Source: Candidatus Amarobacter glycogenicus
Lineage (GTDB): Bacteria; Chloroflexota; Dehalococcoidia; Tepidiformales; Tepidiformaceae
Direction of reading: 5' to 3'
Length of the DNA: 64,000 bases
Assembly: GCA_016719395.1 (NCBI GenBank)
Contig: JADJZF010000001.1
Coordinates: 62,001 to 126,000 of the forward strand
Below, in pieces: positions 8,189-16,554 of the stretch. Under the pieces are notes generated by a model. The model worked only from the letters and a program-made list of their open reading frames with translations. It made no database searches and was not told the origin of the DNA. The number at the start of each line of letters is the position of its first letter. Within the stretch, counting starts at the first letter, position 1. Both the position numbers and the translations under genes were made by a program.

Positions 8189-8473
8189 CTACTCATCACC
8201 CAGATCGAGCAGGTGAGTGTACGAACGGCGGACCACACGGCCGGCTTCGACATCAGCGATGCCCCGATCGAGTGAAGCCATGATCTCCGGGCGCTCCCAG
8301 ATTATCCGCTCCCGCGCAGGAATGCTCACGACGGGGGTGAGAAGGATGTCTCCGTCCTCCGATACGCTCACTTCGTAACGCGAGTCCTCCGCGACACCGA
8401 CTTTCCCCAGGCTCACGCGGCGGCGGGAATCGACGACGATCTCAGCGACGTGTTTGAACGATTTCATTGCCAC
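8189..8473 (-). CDS. Antitoxin with AbrB/SpoVT-like N-terminus
   Basis: A 94-residue partner of the RelE/ParE-like toxin. The N-terminal half (EIVVDSRRRVSLGKVGV) resembles the swapped-hairpin DNA-binding fold of AbrB/MazE antitoxins. The C-terminal half has a toxin-binding type helix (PEIMASLDRGIADVEAGR). An alternative start at 8467 (MKSF) would remove two residues. The operon order is antitoxin first, toxin second with no gap, which is the usual order. A perfect inverted repeat lies a few bases upstream of the start and is a likely operator for autorepression. Confidence 0.75.
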   Translation of the reverse strand: MAMKSFKHVAEIVVDSRRRVSLGKVGVAEDSRYEVSVSEDGDILLTPVVSIPARERIIWERPEIMASLDRGIADVEAGRVVRRSYTHLLDLGDE

Positions 8474-8479
8474 AGTGTA

Positions 8480-8496
8480 CCACTTGCAACAAGTGG
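8480..8496. promoter_or_regulatory. Inverted repeat, probable antitoxin operator
   Basis: CCACTTG-CAA-CAAGTGG, a perfect 7-bp inverted repeat with a 3-bp spacer, 7 bases upstream of the antitoxin start. A TACACT hexamer that could be a -10 box on the minus strand overlaps its edge. Position and symmetry suit autorepression; there is no direct evidence. Confidence 0.55.
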
Positions 8497-8540
8497 GCAG
8501 ATGGGAAAGCCGCTCCTGTCGGTCCTCCGGGACAACGAAA

Positions 8541-8568
8541 AGGCCCGCAGTAATGCGGGCCTCTCAGG
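8541..8568 (-). terminator. Intrinsic terminator of the SDR gene
   Basis: On the minus strand the stem AGGCCCGCAT-TACT-GCGGGCCT is followed by TTTTCG, 17 bases beyond the stop of the SDR gene at 8585. It is a typical rho-independent terminator. Confidence 0.8.
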
Positions 8569-8584
8569 AGTATTCTGGCGGCGT

Positions 8585-9556
8585 CTAGCCGAACGTCAGC
8601 GGAGAAACGGTGCCAAGGGGCTCTTCGGATACGTTCATCTTCACCTGCTGCCAGGTGACCTTGACGCCCTTCTCGCCCTTCGCCGGCTCGGATTCGACCA
8701 TGACTTCGAACATCCCGCCGCTGGTCACATCGTGGGGCTGGGCGAGGAGTTGCATGAAGGCTTCCGCCGCCTCGAAGGTTTCGAGCATGCGCGGCTGCCA
8801 GCGGCCGAACACCTTCGGGTTCTCGGCGTACTCATTCGTCATCCCCGTCCGGACGAAGGGATACATGACCGAATAGGCCGTCACCAGGCTGGCCGCCTTC
8901 CCGAGGTTCACCGCGAGCACCTGGGGGAGCTGGAGCACGGCCCAGTTGGCCACGGCGTAGCCCGGTACGCTCGCTCCCGGGTCGATCGACTGGCGGGATG
9001 AGATGTAGACGATCTGCAGCGGCTCGTTCGCGTAAACGGCCTCGCCGGACCAGAGGTGGGTCATGGCCATGAACCCGTCGATCTTCGTGTCCAGCACCGC
9101 ACGGGTTTCGGCCAGGTTGCCGATGAATGCCTGGCGCACACGGGCCCGGCGCATCGCAACCGATTCACCCTCGACTTCGCGAAGCGAGCGGCCGAAGGAA
9201 TAACCCTTCTCCGAGAGGCCGGAGTTGCAGATGACGAGGTTCGGGATACCGCCCATCTTGTCGATGACGTAGGTGCGCGTGGCCCAGAGGTCGCCCATGT
9301 TGGTGACGTCGGCCTGGAGCGGGAAGGCGTTCACTCCCTGTCCCTTGAGGAAGTCGACGAGGTCGAGGCCGTCGTCGTAGGAGCTGTGGAAGTGGACGGC
9401 GACGCTTTCGGCGCCATTGAGGCCGGCAGCCAGGGCGAATGACTGGCCGAGGCCCCCATCCTTGCCGGCTCCGGAGATGAGGACGCGCTTGCCCTTCACC
9501 CCCGCGGCGAGGTCAGACGAGAACTTGAACTTGGAAGAGTCGACGGTGAATGCCAT
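8585..9556 (-). CDS. SDR family oxidoreductase, atypical active site
   Basis: A 323-residue short-chain dehydrogenase/reductase. The nucleotide-binding glycine motif is an extended variant (VLISGAGKDGGLGQ), and the NSG strand motif is present (LVICNSGLSE). The catalytic Ser and Tyr are correctly spaced (YISSRQSIDPGASVPGYAVAN), but the residue four positions after the Tyr is Asn where Lys is expected, so activity may differ from the norm. The last ~80 residues form a beta-rich extension (GGMFEVMVESEP). The ATG at 9556 has CGGAG upstream and lies about 27 bases from a perfect TATAAT. The substrate is unknown. Confidence 0.82.
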   Translation of the reverse strand: MAFTVDSSKFKFSSDLAAGVKGKRVLISGAGKDGGLGQSFALAAGLNGAESVAVHFHSSYDDGLDLVDFLKGQGVNAFPLQADVTNMGDLWATRTYVIDKMGGIPNLVICNSGLSEKGYSFGRSLREVEGESVAMRRARVRQAFIGNLAETRAVLDTKIDGFMAMTHLWSGEAVYANEPLQIVYISSRQSIDPGASVPGYAVANWAVLQLPQVLAVNLGKAASLVTAYSVMYPFVRTGMTNEYAENPKVFGRWQPRMLETFEAAEAFMQLLAQPHDVTSGGMFEVMVESEPAKGEKGVKVTWQQVKMNVSEEPLGTVSPLTFG

Positions 9557-9583
9557 GAGAAACTCCGGGAGGTATTGGCCCGC

Positions 9584-9589
9584 ATTATA
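9584..9589 (-). promoter_or_regulatory. -10 box of the SDR gene promoter
   Basis: TATAAT on the minus strand, about 27 bases before the SDR start codon. A clear -35 is not visible (CGCTAT-type sequence at the expected distance). The short leader includes the ribosome binding site CGGAG. Confidence 0.5.
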
Positions 9590-9701
9590 GGAGCGTAGCG
9601 ACGTATAGCGACGGAATGGTAGCGGGATGCCTTGCTCGGTGCACCCCCGGAACACCGGGGCGCCTCCAACTCCTACCGCGCAGGCCCCCGAGGCCGGATG
9701 T

Positions 9702-11003
9702 CTACACCACCATTCGTCTCACGATTTCGTACATCAACTCGCAACCCATGTTGAGGTTCTCGATCGTGAGGAACTCGTTGTTCCCGTGGAAGCCGCGGCG
9801 CTCCTCCGGGCTGAGCAGGCAGGGGATGAATCCGTAAGCGGGGATGCCGAGTTCGCGCAGGAACCGGTTGTCGGTCCCACCGATCGTCATGCCGGGCACC
9901 ACGATGGCATCCTCCATCGCTTCTTTGACGACCGCGCTGATGGTGCGAAAGAGCTCGGTGTCCCAATCGACGCGGGCCGGTTCACCCTGGTCGGGCGAGT
10001 ACAATTCGACGCTGATACGGTCATCCGCGATCCGTTCGCGCACACGATCCATCCAGTCCGCCTTGCTCTGGCCCGGAAGCAAACGGCAGTCGATCACAGC
10101 CTCGCTCTTCGCCGGAATCACGTTGGCCTTGATGCCCGCATCGAGCATGGTCAGGTTGAGCGTGTTGATGAACATCGCCAGCAGCTCGGGCGAGTTCTTG
10201 ACCCGCTCTTCGACGGCTGCCCGGTCGCTCAGCGTCGGCATCAATCCCGCCTCCGCCAGGCGCGTGATGTATGCCTCCGTGTCCGGCGTGAAAGTCAGGC
10301 CGCGTTCCCAATCGATGAGGCGGTTGAGCGCCTGGACGAGGTAGACGGCCGAGTTCTCCGCGTGCGGGACGCTGCCGTGGCCGGGCCGCCCGACGGCAGT
10401 CAGCCGCAGCCAGCAGATGTCCTTCTCGTTTGTCGCGACGCTGAAGAGCTTCGCTTCCTCGCGACCGAACCGGGTCGTCCCCCCGCCGCCCTCGCTCAGC
10501 TCGAACTCCACGTCGACGACATCGGGACGGTGTTCGCAGAGCCAGACCATGCCCCAATCGCTGCCGGCCTCTTCATCCGGGACGGCGCAGAAGACGATGT
10601 CCCGCTTGAGCTTCACGCCCTGGCGCTTCAAGAGCAGGAAGGTGATGAGCTGCATCACGCCGCAGCCCTTCATGTCCACCGCCCCGCGTCCGTAGACCTT
10701 GCCGTCCTGGACGATGCCCTCGAACGCGGGCATGTCCCAGTACTGCGCCTCTACGGGCACGACGTCGGTATGGTTACAGAGCATCAGGGGCCGCTTGGAG
10801 CCATCGCCGCGGAGACGGGCGACGAGGATCTCGCGGTTGGGGGCCGTCTCGATGTACTCGGTCTCGATTCCTTCGGCCTCGCAGAGGGCGCCGAGGAAGC
10901 GGGCCGCGGGCTTTTCGTTCCCGGGCGGGTTCGAGGTATCGATCTGGAGGTAGCGGACGAAGATGTCGAGCGCTTCGCGGTGGACGGCGGGCCAGTTAAG
11001 CAT
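9702..11003 (-). CDS. M20/M25/M40 family metallopeptidase
   Basis: A 433-residue zinc-dependent peptidase or amidohydrolase of the M20 family (ArgE/DapE/CPG2-like). All metal-site motifs are present in order: CNHTDVVP, GRGAVDMKGCG (bridging Asp), PDEEAGSD (catalytic Glu and ligand), ELSEGGGG and the final FHGNNEFL. A dimerisation domain with VGRPGHGSVPH lies in the middle. The length is typical. It probably removes terminal residues or acyl groups from peptides in the cytoplasm; specificity is not predictable. It lies 27 bases downstream of the thioesterase gene, so the two probably form an operon. Confidence 0.9.
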   Translation of the reverse strand: MLNWPAVHREALDIFVRYLQIDTSNPPGNEKPAARFLGALCEAEGIETEYIETAPNREILVARLRGDGSKRPLMLCNHTDVVPVEAQYWDMPAFEGIVQDGKVYGRGAVDMKGCGVMQLITFLLLKRQGVKLKRDIVFCAVPDEEAGSDWGMVWLCEHRPDVVDVEFELSEGGGGTTRFGREEAKLFSVATNEKDICWLRLTAVGRPGHGSVPHAENSAVYLVQALNRLIDWERGLTFTPDTEAYITRLAEAGLMPTLSDRAAVEERVKNSPELLAMFINTLNLTMLDAGIKANVIPAKSEAVIDCRLLPGQSKADWMDRVRERIADDRISVELYSPDQGEPARVDWDTELFRTISAVVKEAMEDAIVVPGMTIGGTDNRFLRELGIPAYGFIPCLLSPEERRGFHGNNEFLTIENLNMGCELMYEIVRRMVV

Positions 11004-11030
11004 GGCCGATATCCTAACGGCGAACGGCGC

Positions 11031-11462
11031 CTACCGCGGCCAGAGCACCATCTGCGTGCAGCGGAACAGGGCGATGGTCTTGCCGGTTTGCTCATGGACA
11101 ACCGGCGCGTCCCACACCTGCGTGTTGCGGCCACTGTGGACCATCGTCGCACGGGCGAGCAGCGTGCCCTCCGTCGCCGTGCCGAGGAAGTTGCTCTTCA
11201 CCTCGACTGTCGTAAAGCCGGTGGCCCCATCGGGCAGGTTCGCCACGCAACCGTAGCCGCAAAGCGTATCGGCCAACGCGATGACCGTCGCCGCGTGGAG
11301 AAACCCGTTTGGTGCACGCAGTTCGGGGCGCAACTCGAGCCGCCCAACCGCGAACCCTTCTCCGAACTCCGTTGGCGTCACGCCGATGAGCCCCGGAAGG
11401 CGGTCCTTCTGGCGCTCCAGCCACCACTCCGGCTGCGCGCGATCCGCGTTGGCGTTAAACAT
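11031..11462 (-). CDS. PaaI family hotdog-fold thioesterase
   Basis: A 143-residue hotdog-fold thioesterase. The PaaI/4HBT pattern is visible: PNGFLHAATVIALADTLCGYG (helix carrying the HxG-like and Asp region) and TTVEVKSNFLGTATEGTL with late strands ending IALFRCTQMVLW. It should hydrolyse acyl-CoA thioesters. I chose ATG 11462 (MFNANADR) because the upstream in-frame extension has no thioesterase character. First gene of the operon with the M20 peptidase and divergent from the MBL hydrolase gene. Confidence 0.85.
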   Translation of the reverse strand: MFNANADRAQPEWWLERQKDRLPGLIGVTPTEFGEGFAVGRLELRPELRAPNGFLHAATVIALADTLCGYGCVANLPDGATGFTTVEVKSNFLGTATEGTLLARATMVHSGRNTQVWDAPVVHEQTGKTIALFRCTQMVLWPR

Positions 11463-11557
11463 TCGGTACCTCCCGTCCTGTGCGAGAAGGCTATCCCGAG
11501 TGCGTTGCAGAATACAACTGACTGCGCCTCGCCGCAGGCCCCGGTAGACTGCGATGC

Positions 11558-12382
11558 ATGCAAAAGACAACGGTCGGATCCATCGAAATCACCGCCCTCG
11601 TGGACCTCGTGCAGGCGTATCCCGCCGCCACGGTGTATCCCGAACTCGGGGATGCGGCCCGCTTCTCCGGCTATCTCGACGCGGAGGGCAAGGTCGCGCT
11701 CGGGTTCGCCTCATACCTCGTGCGCGACGGCGCTACCTTGCTGCTGGTGGATACGGGCTGGGGCCCCGAACACGACGGGAAGCTGCTGGTCGAACTCGCC
11801 GAGGCCGGAGTGAAGCCCGCGCAGGTGACGCACGTGCTGTTCACCCACCTCCACGGCGACCACACCGGCTGGAACATCGACCGCCAGTCCGGACTGCCGA
11901 TCTTCGCCAATGCCCGCCACCTCGTGCCGCAGGCGGACTGGGAGCACTACGCCAGGGAGGCGGAGGAGGCACGCAAGAAGGCAACCGGCAACAGGCCCTG
12001 GCTGGGCTCGTTCGACCGGGACGTTCAGCCGCTTGAAGGCTTCGGGCTGCTCGACCTGGTTTCCGGCGAACGGACCATCTCGCCGGGGCTGACCGCAATC
12101 CCGACGCCTGGGCACACGCCGGGGCACACGAGTGTGGCGGTCAGTTCGGGCGGGGCCAACGGATTCGTCCTCGGCGATGTGGTGATCACGTGTGTGGACG
12201 CGGAGGAGCCCGATCTGGAGTCGATGTTCGACTGGGACAGGAAGCTGGCGGTGCGGACTCGCAAGGCGACAATCGAGCGGCTGATCGCAGACCGTGCGCT
12301 GGTCGCCGCCAGCCATCTACCGGCGCCGGGCCTCGGCCGGTTCGTTCGGGCAGGAGGGAAGCAGCGCTGGGAGAGGATCTAA
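11558..12382 (+). CDS. MBL-fold metallo-hydrolase
   Basis: A 274-residue metallo-beta-lactamase-fold hydrolase. The zinc motif HxHxDH is intact (FTHLHGDHTGWN), followed by the ligands in TPGHTPGHTSV, the bridging Asp region LGDVVIT and the final His in ASHLPAPGLG. The arrangement resembles the lactonase-like group (AttM/AidC), and the tail motif HLPAPGLGRF fits that group. The substrate could be a lactone or another ester; quorum quenching is possible but unproven. It diverges from the thioesterase gene. Confidence 0.85.
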   Translation: MQKTTVGSIEITALVDLVQAYPAATVYPELGDAARFSGYLDAEGKVALGFASYLVRDGATLLLVDTGWGPEHDGKLLVELAEAGVKPAQVTHVLFTHLHGDHTGWNIDRQSGLPIFANARHLVPQADWEHYAREAEEARKKATGNRPWLGSFDRDVQPLEGFGLLDLVSGERTISPGLTAIPTPGHTPGHTSVAVSSGGANGFVLGDVVITCVDAEEPDLESMFDWDRKLAVRTRKATIERLIADRALVAASHLPAPGLGRFVRAGGKQRWERI

Positions 12383-12477
12383 CCGCTTTTGGCCGGTCAC
12401 CGCGCCGGTCGAGGGATGGTGTGAATCCGTGGTCTCCCGACCCGGCTTCGCGGCGGCAGGAACGGTCAGTGCCGCCA

Positions 12478-13377
12478 ATGTACACTCCGCCCATGGCCGC
12501 CAAGCCCGAGCGCCCCTCACCCATCGAAGCCCTCAAGGACCGCCTCCCGGGCGAATCCATTCTCGATGACCTGACGGAGCAGCTCGACCGCACCCGCAGG
12601 CTGCTCACCAGCAACCCGGAAACCGCCGCCGATGAGGCGCTTTCCCGTTTCGCCGGCGAAGCGGAGGTGGAAGCCCGGATCGCCGCGGACTTCGCCGCCG
12701 CTGGACCGCTGGCGAACCCGGGCCGCTTCCTCGAAGCCCACCGGCTCGCAATCCGCGCCCTCGAAGTCCTCGACCGCGACGGTTCCCGTGACCCTACGGT
12801 GTCGCGCCGGTTTGGTCCGCTCCGCGGGCTGGTGCGGCGCGGCGTGGAGTTCGTCGCCGAATACATCGTGAAGACATACGCCGAGAACGTGGTTTCGGCG
12901 ATGCAGCGCCTTTACACGCGCCGGGAGCCCCAGGCGCCGCGTGGTTCAACCGAACGCGCGCATCTCTCGCAGGCCAGGGTCGAAATCGAGCGTGTCGCTC
13001 CCGGGTTCAGAGGGGGTGGCATCGGCGTGCCGGCACTGGTCGCCGGCGGCGCCGCCGTGCCGCTCCTGGCTTCAGCCTCGCAGTACCTCGGCGCCGTCGA
13101 TTTCCTCACGAAGCCGGTCCTGGTGGGGCTGTTCGCGGGGCTGTTCGTCCTTTTCGGGCTGCTCAGCTCCGTCCTGCTGAGCGGCGCCGCTGTGGCGCAC
13201 CGACGCAGCAAGCTGATCATGCGCCAGCCGCTCGCCGCCCTCTGGGAGACAGTCGGGAACTGCGGCAACCCTCCCGCGGATGACTCGCGGCTCTTCGCCG
13301 CCATCGCCATCCTCCTCTCCGCCGTGGTCTGGATCGTTATCCCGATCGGCGGTGTGGTCGCCTACCTCGTGACCTGA
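12478..13377 (+). CDS. Hypothetical membrane protein
   Basis: A 299-residue protein that I do not recognise. Residues 1-200 are soluble and helical, with many Arg/Glu/Ala residues (ALKDRLPGESILDDLTEQLDRTRR). There are three hydrophobic segments: a weak one at IGVPALVAGGAAVPLLAS, then VGLFAGLFVLFGLLSSVLLSG and a C-terminal AIAILLSAVVWIVIPIGGVVAYL. A short GNCGNPPADDS loop precedes the last helix. An alternative start lies at 12493. It stands alone on the plus strand and ends directly next to the convergent hydrolase gene, with no intergenic base. Confidence 0.7.
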   Translation: MYTPPMAAKPERPSPIEALKDRLPGESILDDLTEQLDRTRRLLTSNPETAADEALSRFAGEAEVEARIAADFAAAGPLANPGRFLEAHRLAIRALEVLDRDGSRDPTVSRRFGPLRGLVRRGVEFVAEYIVKTYAENVVSAMQRLYTRREPQAPRGSTERAHLSQARVEIERVAPGFRGGGIGVPALVAGGAAVPLLASASQYLGAVDFLTKPVLVGLFAGLFVLFGLLSSVLLSGAAVAHRRSKLIMRQPLAALWETVGNCGNPPADDSRLFAAIAILLSAVVWIVIPIGGVVAYLVT

Positions 13378-14250
13378 TCAGCCGGCCACGGAGTCGAGCC
13401 AGCCGATGATATCCGCCGTCACTTCGTCACGGTTCGTCTCGTTCAGCATCTCGTGCCGCCCGTCCTTGTAGTAGAGCGTGTCGATGCGTTTCAGGCCGGC
13501 CTCGTTCCAGAGGCGCTGCAGTTCGTAGAGGCCTTCCATGTTCCGGTTCACGGGGTCTTTCGTCCCGGCTACGAACAGGCACGGCAAGTCGTAGCGGATC
13601 CGCGCCAGGACACCCGGGTCAGTCAGGCGGCGCGCGCTCGCCCGGCCACGGCGCTGCGAAGTCTGGGTTTCGAACCCGCACATCGGGTCGGCGATGTACT
13701 TGTCGACCTCGTCCGGGTCGCGGCTGAGCCACTCGTAGGGAGTCCGCGCAGGCTCAAACGCGGAGTTCGGCGAAAACGCGGCGGGTGCTTCCTCGCCCTC
13801 GCGCCGGCCCATGCGCGAACTCGAACCTGAAAGCACGAGCCCATCGATCATGTTCGACCCATCAGGGGCGAACTGCTGCGCGGCGGCCGAACCCATGCTG
13901 TGCCCGAAGAGCACGGCCGGCAGGCCCGGCCGTGTCGCCTTCGCAAGCGCGATGAACTGCCCGATATCCGCTACGAGGGCGTCCCAGCCGCCTTCGCCGA
14001 AGTCGCCCAGGCCCTCGGCGCCGGGCGAGCGTCCGTGGCCCCGATGGTCAAGCGACCAGGTTTCGTAGCCGGCCGCGTTCAGCGCGCGGGCGAAACGGCC
14101 GTACCGCAGTGAGTGCTCCGCGGCTCCGTGGGCGATGACGACTACGGCCTTCGGCACCGGGGTCTCCCAGACGTAACCCTGGATCGTGAACCCATCGACG
14201 TCAGAGGTGAAAGACGGTGTCCGGTCCGCTTCGATATACCCGAGATTCAT
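13378..14250 (-). CDS. Alpha/beta hydrolase (monoacylglycerol lipase-like)
   Basis: A 290-residue alpha/beta hydrolase of the Hydrolase_4/monoglyceride lipase type. The oxyanion region VVVIAHGAAEHSLRYG, the SLDHRGHGRS motif and the nucleophile elbow LFGHSMGS are all present. The acid appears in FVAGTKDPVN and the catalytic His in DGRHEMLNE. It starts inside the upstream CoA-transferase gene (ATGA overlap), so the CaiB pair and the hydrolase probably form one transcript. It may release fatty acids or other acyl groups upstream of CoA transfer; that link is inferred. Confidence 0.88.
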   Translation of the reverse strand: MNLGYIEADRTPSFTSDVDGFTIQGYVWETPVPKAVVVIAHGAAEHSLRYGRFARALNAAGYETWSLDHRGHGRSPGAEGLGDFGEGGWDALVADIGQFIALAKATRPGLPAVLFGHSMGSAAAQQFAPDGSNMIDGLVLSGSSSRMGRREGEEAPAAFSPNSAFEPARTPYEWLSRDPDEVDKYIADPMCGFETQTSQRRGRASARRLTDPGVLARIRYDLPCLFVAGTKDPVNRNMEGLYELQRLWNEAGLKRIDTLYYKDGRHEMLNETNRDEVTADIIGWLDSVAG

Positions 14251-15332
14251 CGTGCTGCCATTCCTTCCGTAACGATTACACCGGCTTCGACGAGCCGGTC
14301 GAGGTCGCCGAGCATGCCGATGCCGGCCAGGATGCTGGCTGCGTCGGCGCCCGGCTGCGGCGTTGGCCGGCCGGTGACGGCCGGGGTGCGTGAAAGCTTC
14401 GGCGATGGGGCGATGTGGGTGACAGGTCCGAGGCCGTCGTGTTCCCGCGTGATGCTGACACCGCGTGCCACCGCCCAGGGGTCTTCCATGAGCGCCCGGA
14501 AGTCCTGGACGACGGCGTGGGCGCCGGCGCCGGCCGCCTGGAGTCTCGCCACCCAATCGACTACCGTGCCGCCGGCAAATGCCGCTTCGAGCTCGGCTTC
14601 AGACTTCGATGCCAGCTCGGAGAGCTCTCCCTTCAGGTCTCCCGGCCGGGCAGCGAGGAAGAACCACCCGTCGCTTGCCTGGTAGGCCCGGTAGAGCGGC
14701 CCTGTACCGGTCAGGTCGAGGCCCCGAGGCTCGTCCCACCGCTTCCCGGCGTAGTCCTGGAGATAGAGCGATTGCAGCATCGTCGCGGTGTACGCGAGCG
14801 ATGTGTCGACATGCTGCCCCTTTCCGGTGTTCCTCCGGTGAAGCAGGGCCAACGCCACGCCGTACGCCCCCATGAACCCCGTGCCGTAGTCGTTCACGGC
14901 GAACGGCGCGAGGGTTGGGCGGCCGTTACCGCCGTAGCGCTCTTGCATCCCGGTCGCGGCCTGGGCGATCTGTTCGTGGCCGGGGCGGTCCGCCCACGGG
15001 CCGACTCGCCCGTAGGTGTTGAGCGATGCATAGACGATGTCCGGTTTGCGGGCCCGGACGGCCTCGTAGCCGATGCCCAGCCGCTCCGCGACGCCCTTGC
15101 GGAAGTTCTGGACGACGACATCGGCATCTTCCAAGAGTCTCCAGAAGACATCGAGGCCTGCTGGCTTCTTGAGGTCCAGGAGGAGGCTGCGCTTGCCGCG
15201 GTTGATATCGACGTGGAAGGCCACGGCCGCGCGATGAGGGCTGTCGATCCGGACGACGTCGGCTCCGAACTCGGCGAGTGTGCGCCCGCACGTCGGTCCG
15301 GCGAGGACGATGCAGAGATCGATGACCTTCAC
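14247..15332 (-). CDS. CaiB/BaiF family CoA-transferase (active-type half of a pair)
   Basis: A 361-residue family III CoA-transferase, shorter than the usual ~400. Family motifs include LAGPTCGRTLAEFGADVVRID, NRGKRSLLLDLKKP, ADVVVQNFRKGVAERLG and VYASLNTYGR. The catalytic Asp is present in FAVNDYGTGF. It starts with GTG overlapping the TGA of the upstream CaiB gene by four bases. Enzymes of this family move CoA between carboxylic acids through a glutamyl/aspartyl anhydride-type intermediate. The pairing with a partner lacking the Asp suggests a heteromer. The substrate is unknown. Confidence 0.85.
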   Translation of the reverse strand: MKVIDLCIVLAGPTCGRTLAEFGADVVRIDSPHRAAVAFHVDINRGKRSLLLDLKKPAGLDVFWRLLEDADVVVQNFRKGVAERLGIGYEAVRARKPDIVYASLNTYGRVGPWADRPGHEQIAQAATGMQERYGGNGRPTLAPFAVNDYGTGFMGAYGVALALLHRRNTGKGQHVDTSLAYTATMLQSLYLQDYAGKRWDEPRGLDLTGTGPLYRAYQASDGWFFLAARPGDLKGELSELASKSEAELEAAFAGGTVVDWVARLQAAGAGAHAVVQDFRALMEDPWAVARGVSITREHDGLGPVTHIAPSPKLSRTPAVTGRPTPQPGADAASILAGIGMLGDLDRLVEAGVIVTEGMAAR

Positions 15333-16471
15333 CCATCCAGGGCCGTCCGGATCGCTTCCGGCGCGGCCGCCGTGGAGGGTGCAGTGGCTTTCGCCGCGTC
15401 AGCGAGGATGCTGGCACGGTCGGCATCCGGAGGGACACGAGGGCGACGAACCTCGCCCGGAGTCTCGGACATCCGGACGTTGATTCCAGGCCCGCGGAAC
15501 GCGCCCAGCACCGGGTCGGTCGAGTCGACGACGATCTTCGAACCCAGCGCCTGCTCGTTTTCGAGCCATTCGGCGCTCGTCCGGCAGATCGCGCCCTCGG
15601 TTTCGACCTGTTCGCAAAAGGCTTCCCACTCCGCCGCGGTCCTCGTCTTGAAGAGTGCTTCAAGTCCCCGGCTCAACTCCTCGAGGGAGGCGGTGGAGCC
15701 CTGGGAGAGGAGTGAACTCACCCCCGTCTGGTTGGCGAAGTCCGAGGCGTGCTTGTTGCCGGCGTGGTACATGAACCAGCGGCCGTCCTTGCATTCGAAC
15801 TGGCGCGTGCCGCCCATGAGACGCGTAAGGTTCCGCAGATCCTGTTCTGCGGACTGGTTGTGGATGCGCTGAGCGCGATAGCCGATGGCGGCGAAGGTCG
15901 CATCGAAGAGCGGGATTTCGATGCTCTGGCCGAGGCCGTCGCGTTCCCGCGCGTTCAACGCCATCGCCACTGAAACCGCCGCGAGGAACGCCGCGTACGA
16001 CGACGAGAATGGCAGCGGCGTGAACGTCGGTCGCCCGGTCTGGGCGTTTGCCGGGTAGGTGACGGTGGCCGCGGCGATCGTGCCTTCCCATGCCGCGATA
16101 CCGGCGCGTGGGTCGGTCGCCGCGAAGCCGGGCATCGAACAATAGATCAGGCGTGCGTGCTCGCGCGTCATCGCCTCGGCGCCGAGGCCAAGGCGGGCCA
16201 TCGTACCCGGCCGGAAGTTCTCGATGACCACGTCCGCCGAAGCGACGAGCTTCCGCGCCGTTTCGAAGTCGCCCGGCGACTTCAAGTCGAGGACGATGCT
16301 CCGCTTGCCCCGGTTGTACGTTGCATTCGCCGGGCTTTCGAAGCGCGGTCCGCCGGGCGGATCGATGCGAATGACGTCCGCGCCCTGGTCCGCCAGGAGC
16401 ATCGCCGCCATCGGGCCTGAGACGTACTGACCAAAGTCGATGACGCGGATACCCGCGAGCGCTCCCGCCAT
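15329..16471 (-). CDS. CaiB/BaiF family CoA-transferase, catalytic Asp missing
   Basis: A 380-residue family III CoA-transferase homologue. The family core is intact (VIDFGQYVSGPMAAMLLADQ, NRGKRSIVLDLKSP, ADVVIENFRPGTMARLG, IYCSMPGF). The segment that normally carries the catalytic Asp reads LPFSSSYAAFLAAV, with Ser where Asp is expected. This subunit is probably inactive alone and acts with the overlapping downstream gene, as in known tandem CaiB pairs. I chose ATG 16471 (MAGALAGIRV) because the extension upstream is proline-rich and not family-like. Confidence 0.83.
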   Translation of the reverse strand: MAGALAGIRVIDFGQYVSGPMAAMLLADQGADVIRIDPPGGPRFESPANATYNRGKRSIVLDLKSPGDFETARKLVASADVVIENFRPGTMARLGLGAEAMTREHARLIYCSMPGFAATDPRAGIAAWEGTIAAATVTYPANAQTGRPTFTPLPFSSSYAAFLAAVSVAMALNARERDGLGQSIEIPLFDATFAAIGYRAQRIHNQSAEQDLRNLTRLMGGTRQFECKDGRWFMYHAGNKHASDFANQTGVSSLLSQGSTASLEELSRGLEALFKTRTAAEWEAFCEQVETEGAICRTSAEWLENEQALGSKIVVDSTDPVLGAFRGPGINVRMSETPGEVRRPRVPPDADRASILADAAKATAPSTAAAPEAIRTALDG

Positions 16472-16554
16472 GGGACCTCCGAAAATGAGGGGTGAGGGGC
16501 GGACAGGAGTGTATTCGGCGGGAGCCGGGGGTGTCGACCGGCCTGACCTGGTCC

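Noticed and set aside
9627..11813. 728-codon ORF on the plus strand opposite the M20 peptidase and thioesterase
   Set aside because: The minus strand has complete family motifs in two proteins; the plus-strand translation has none.
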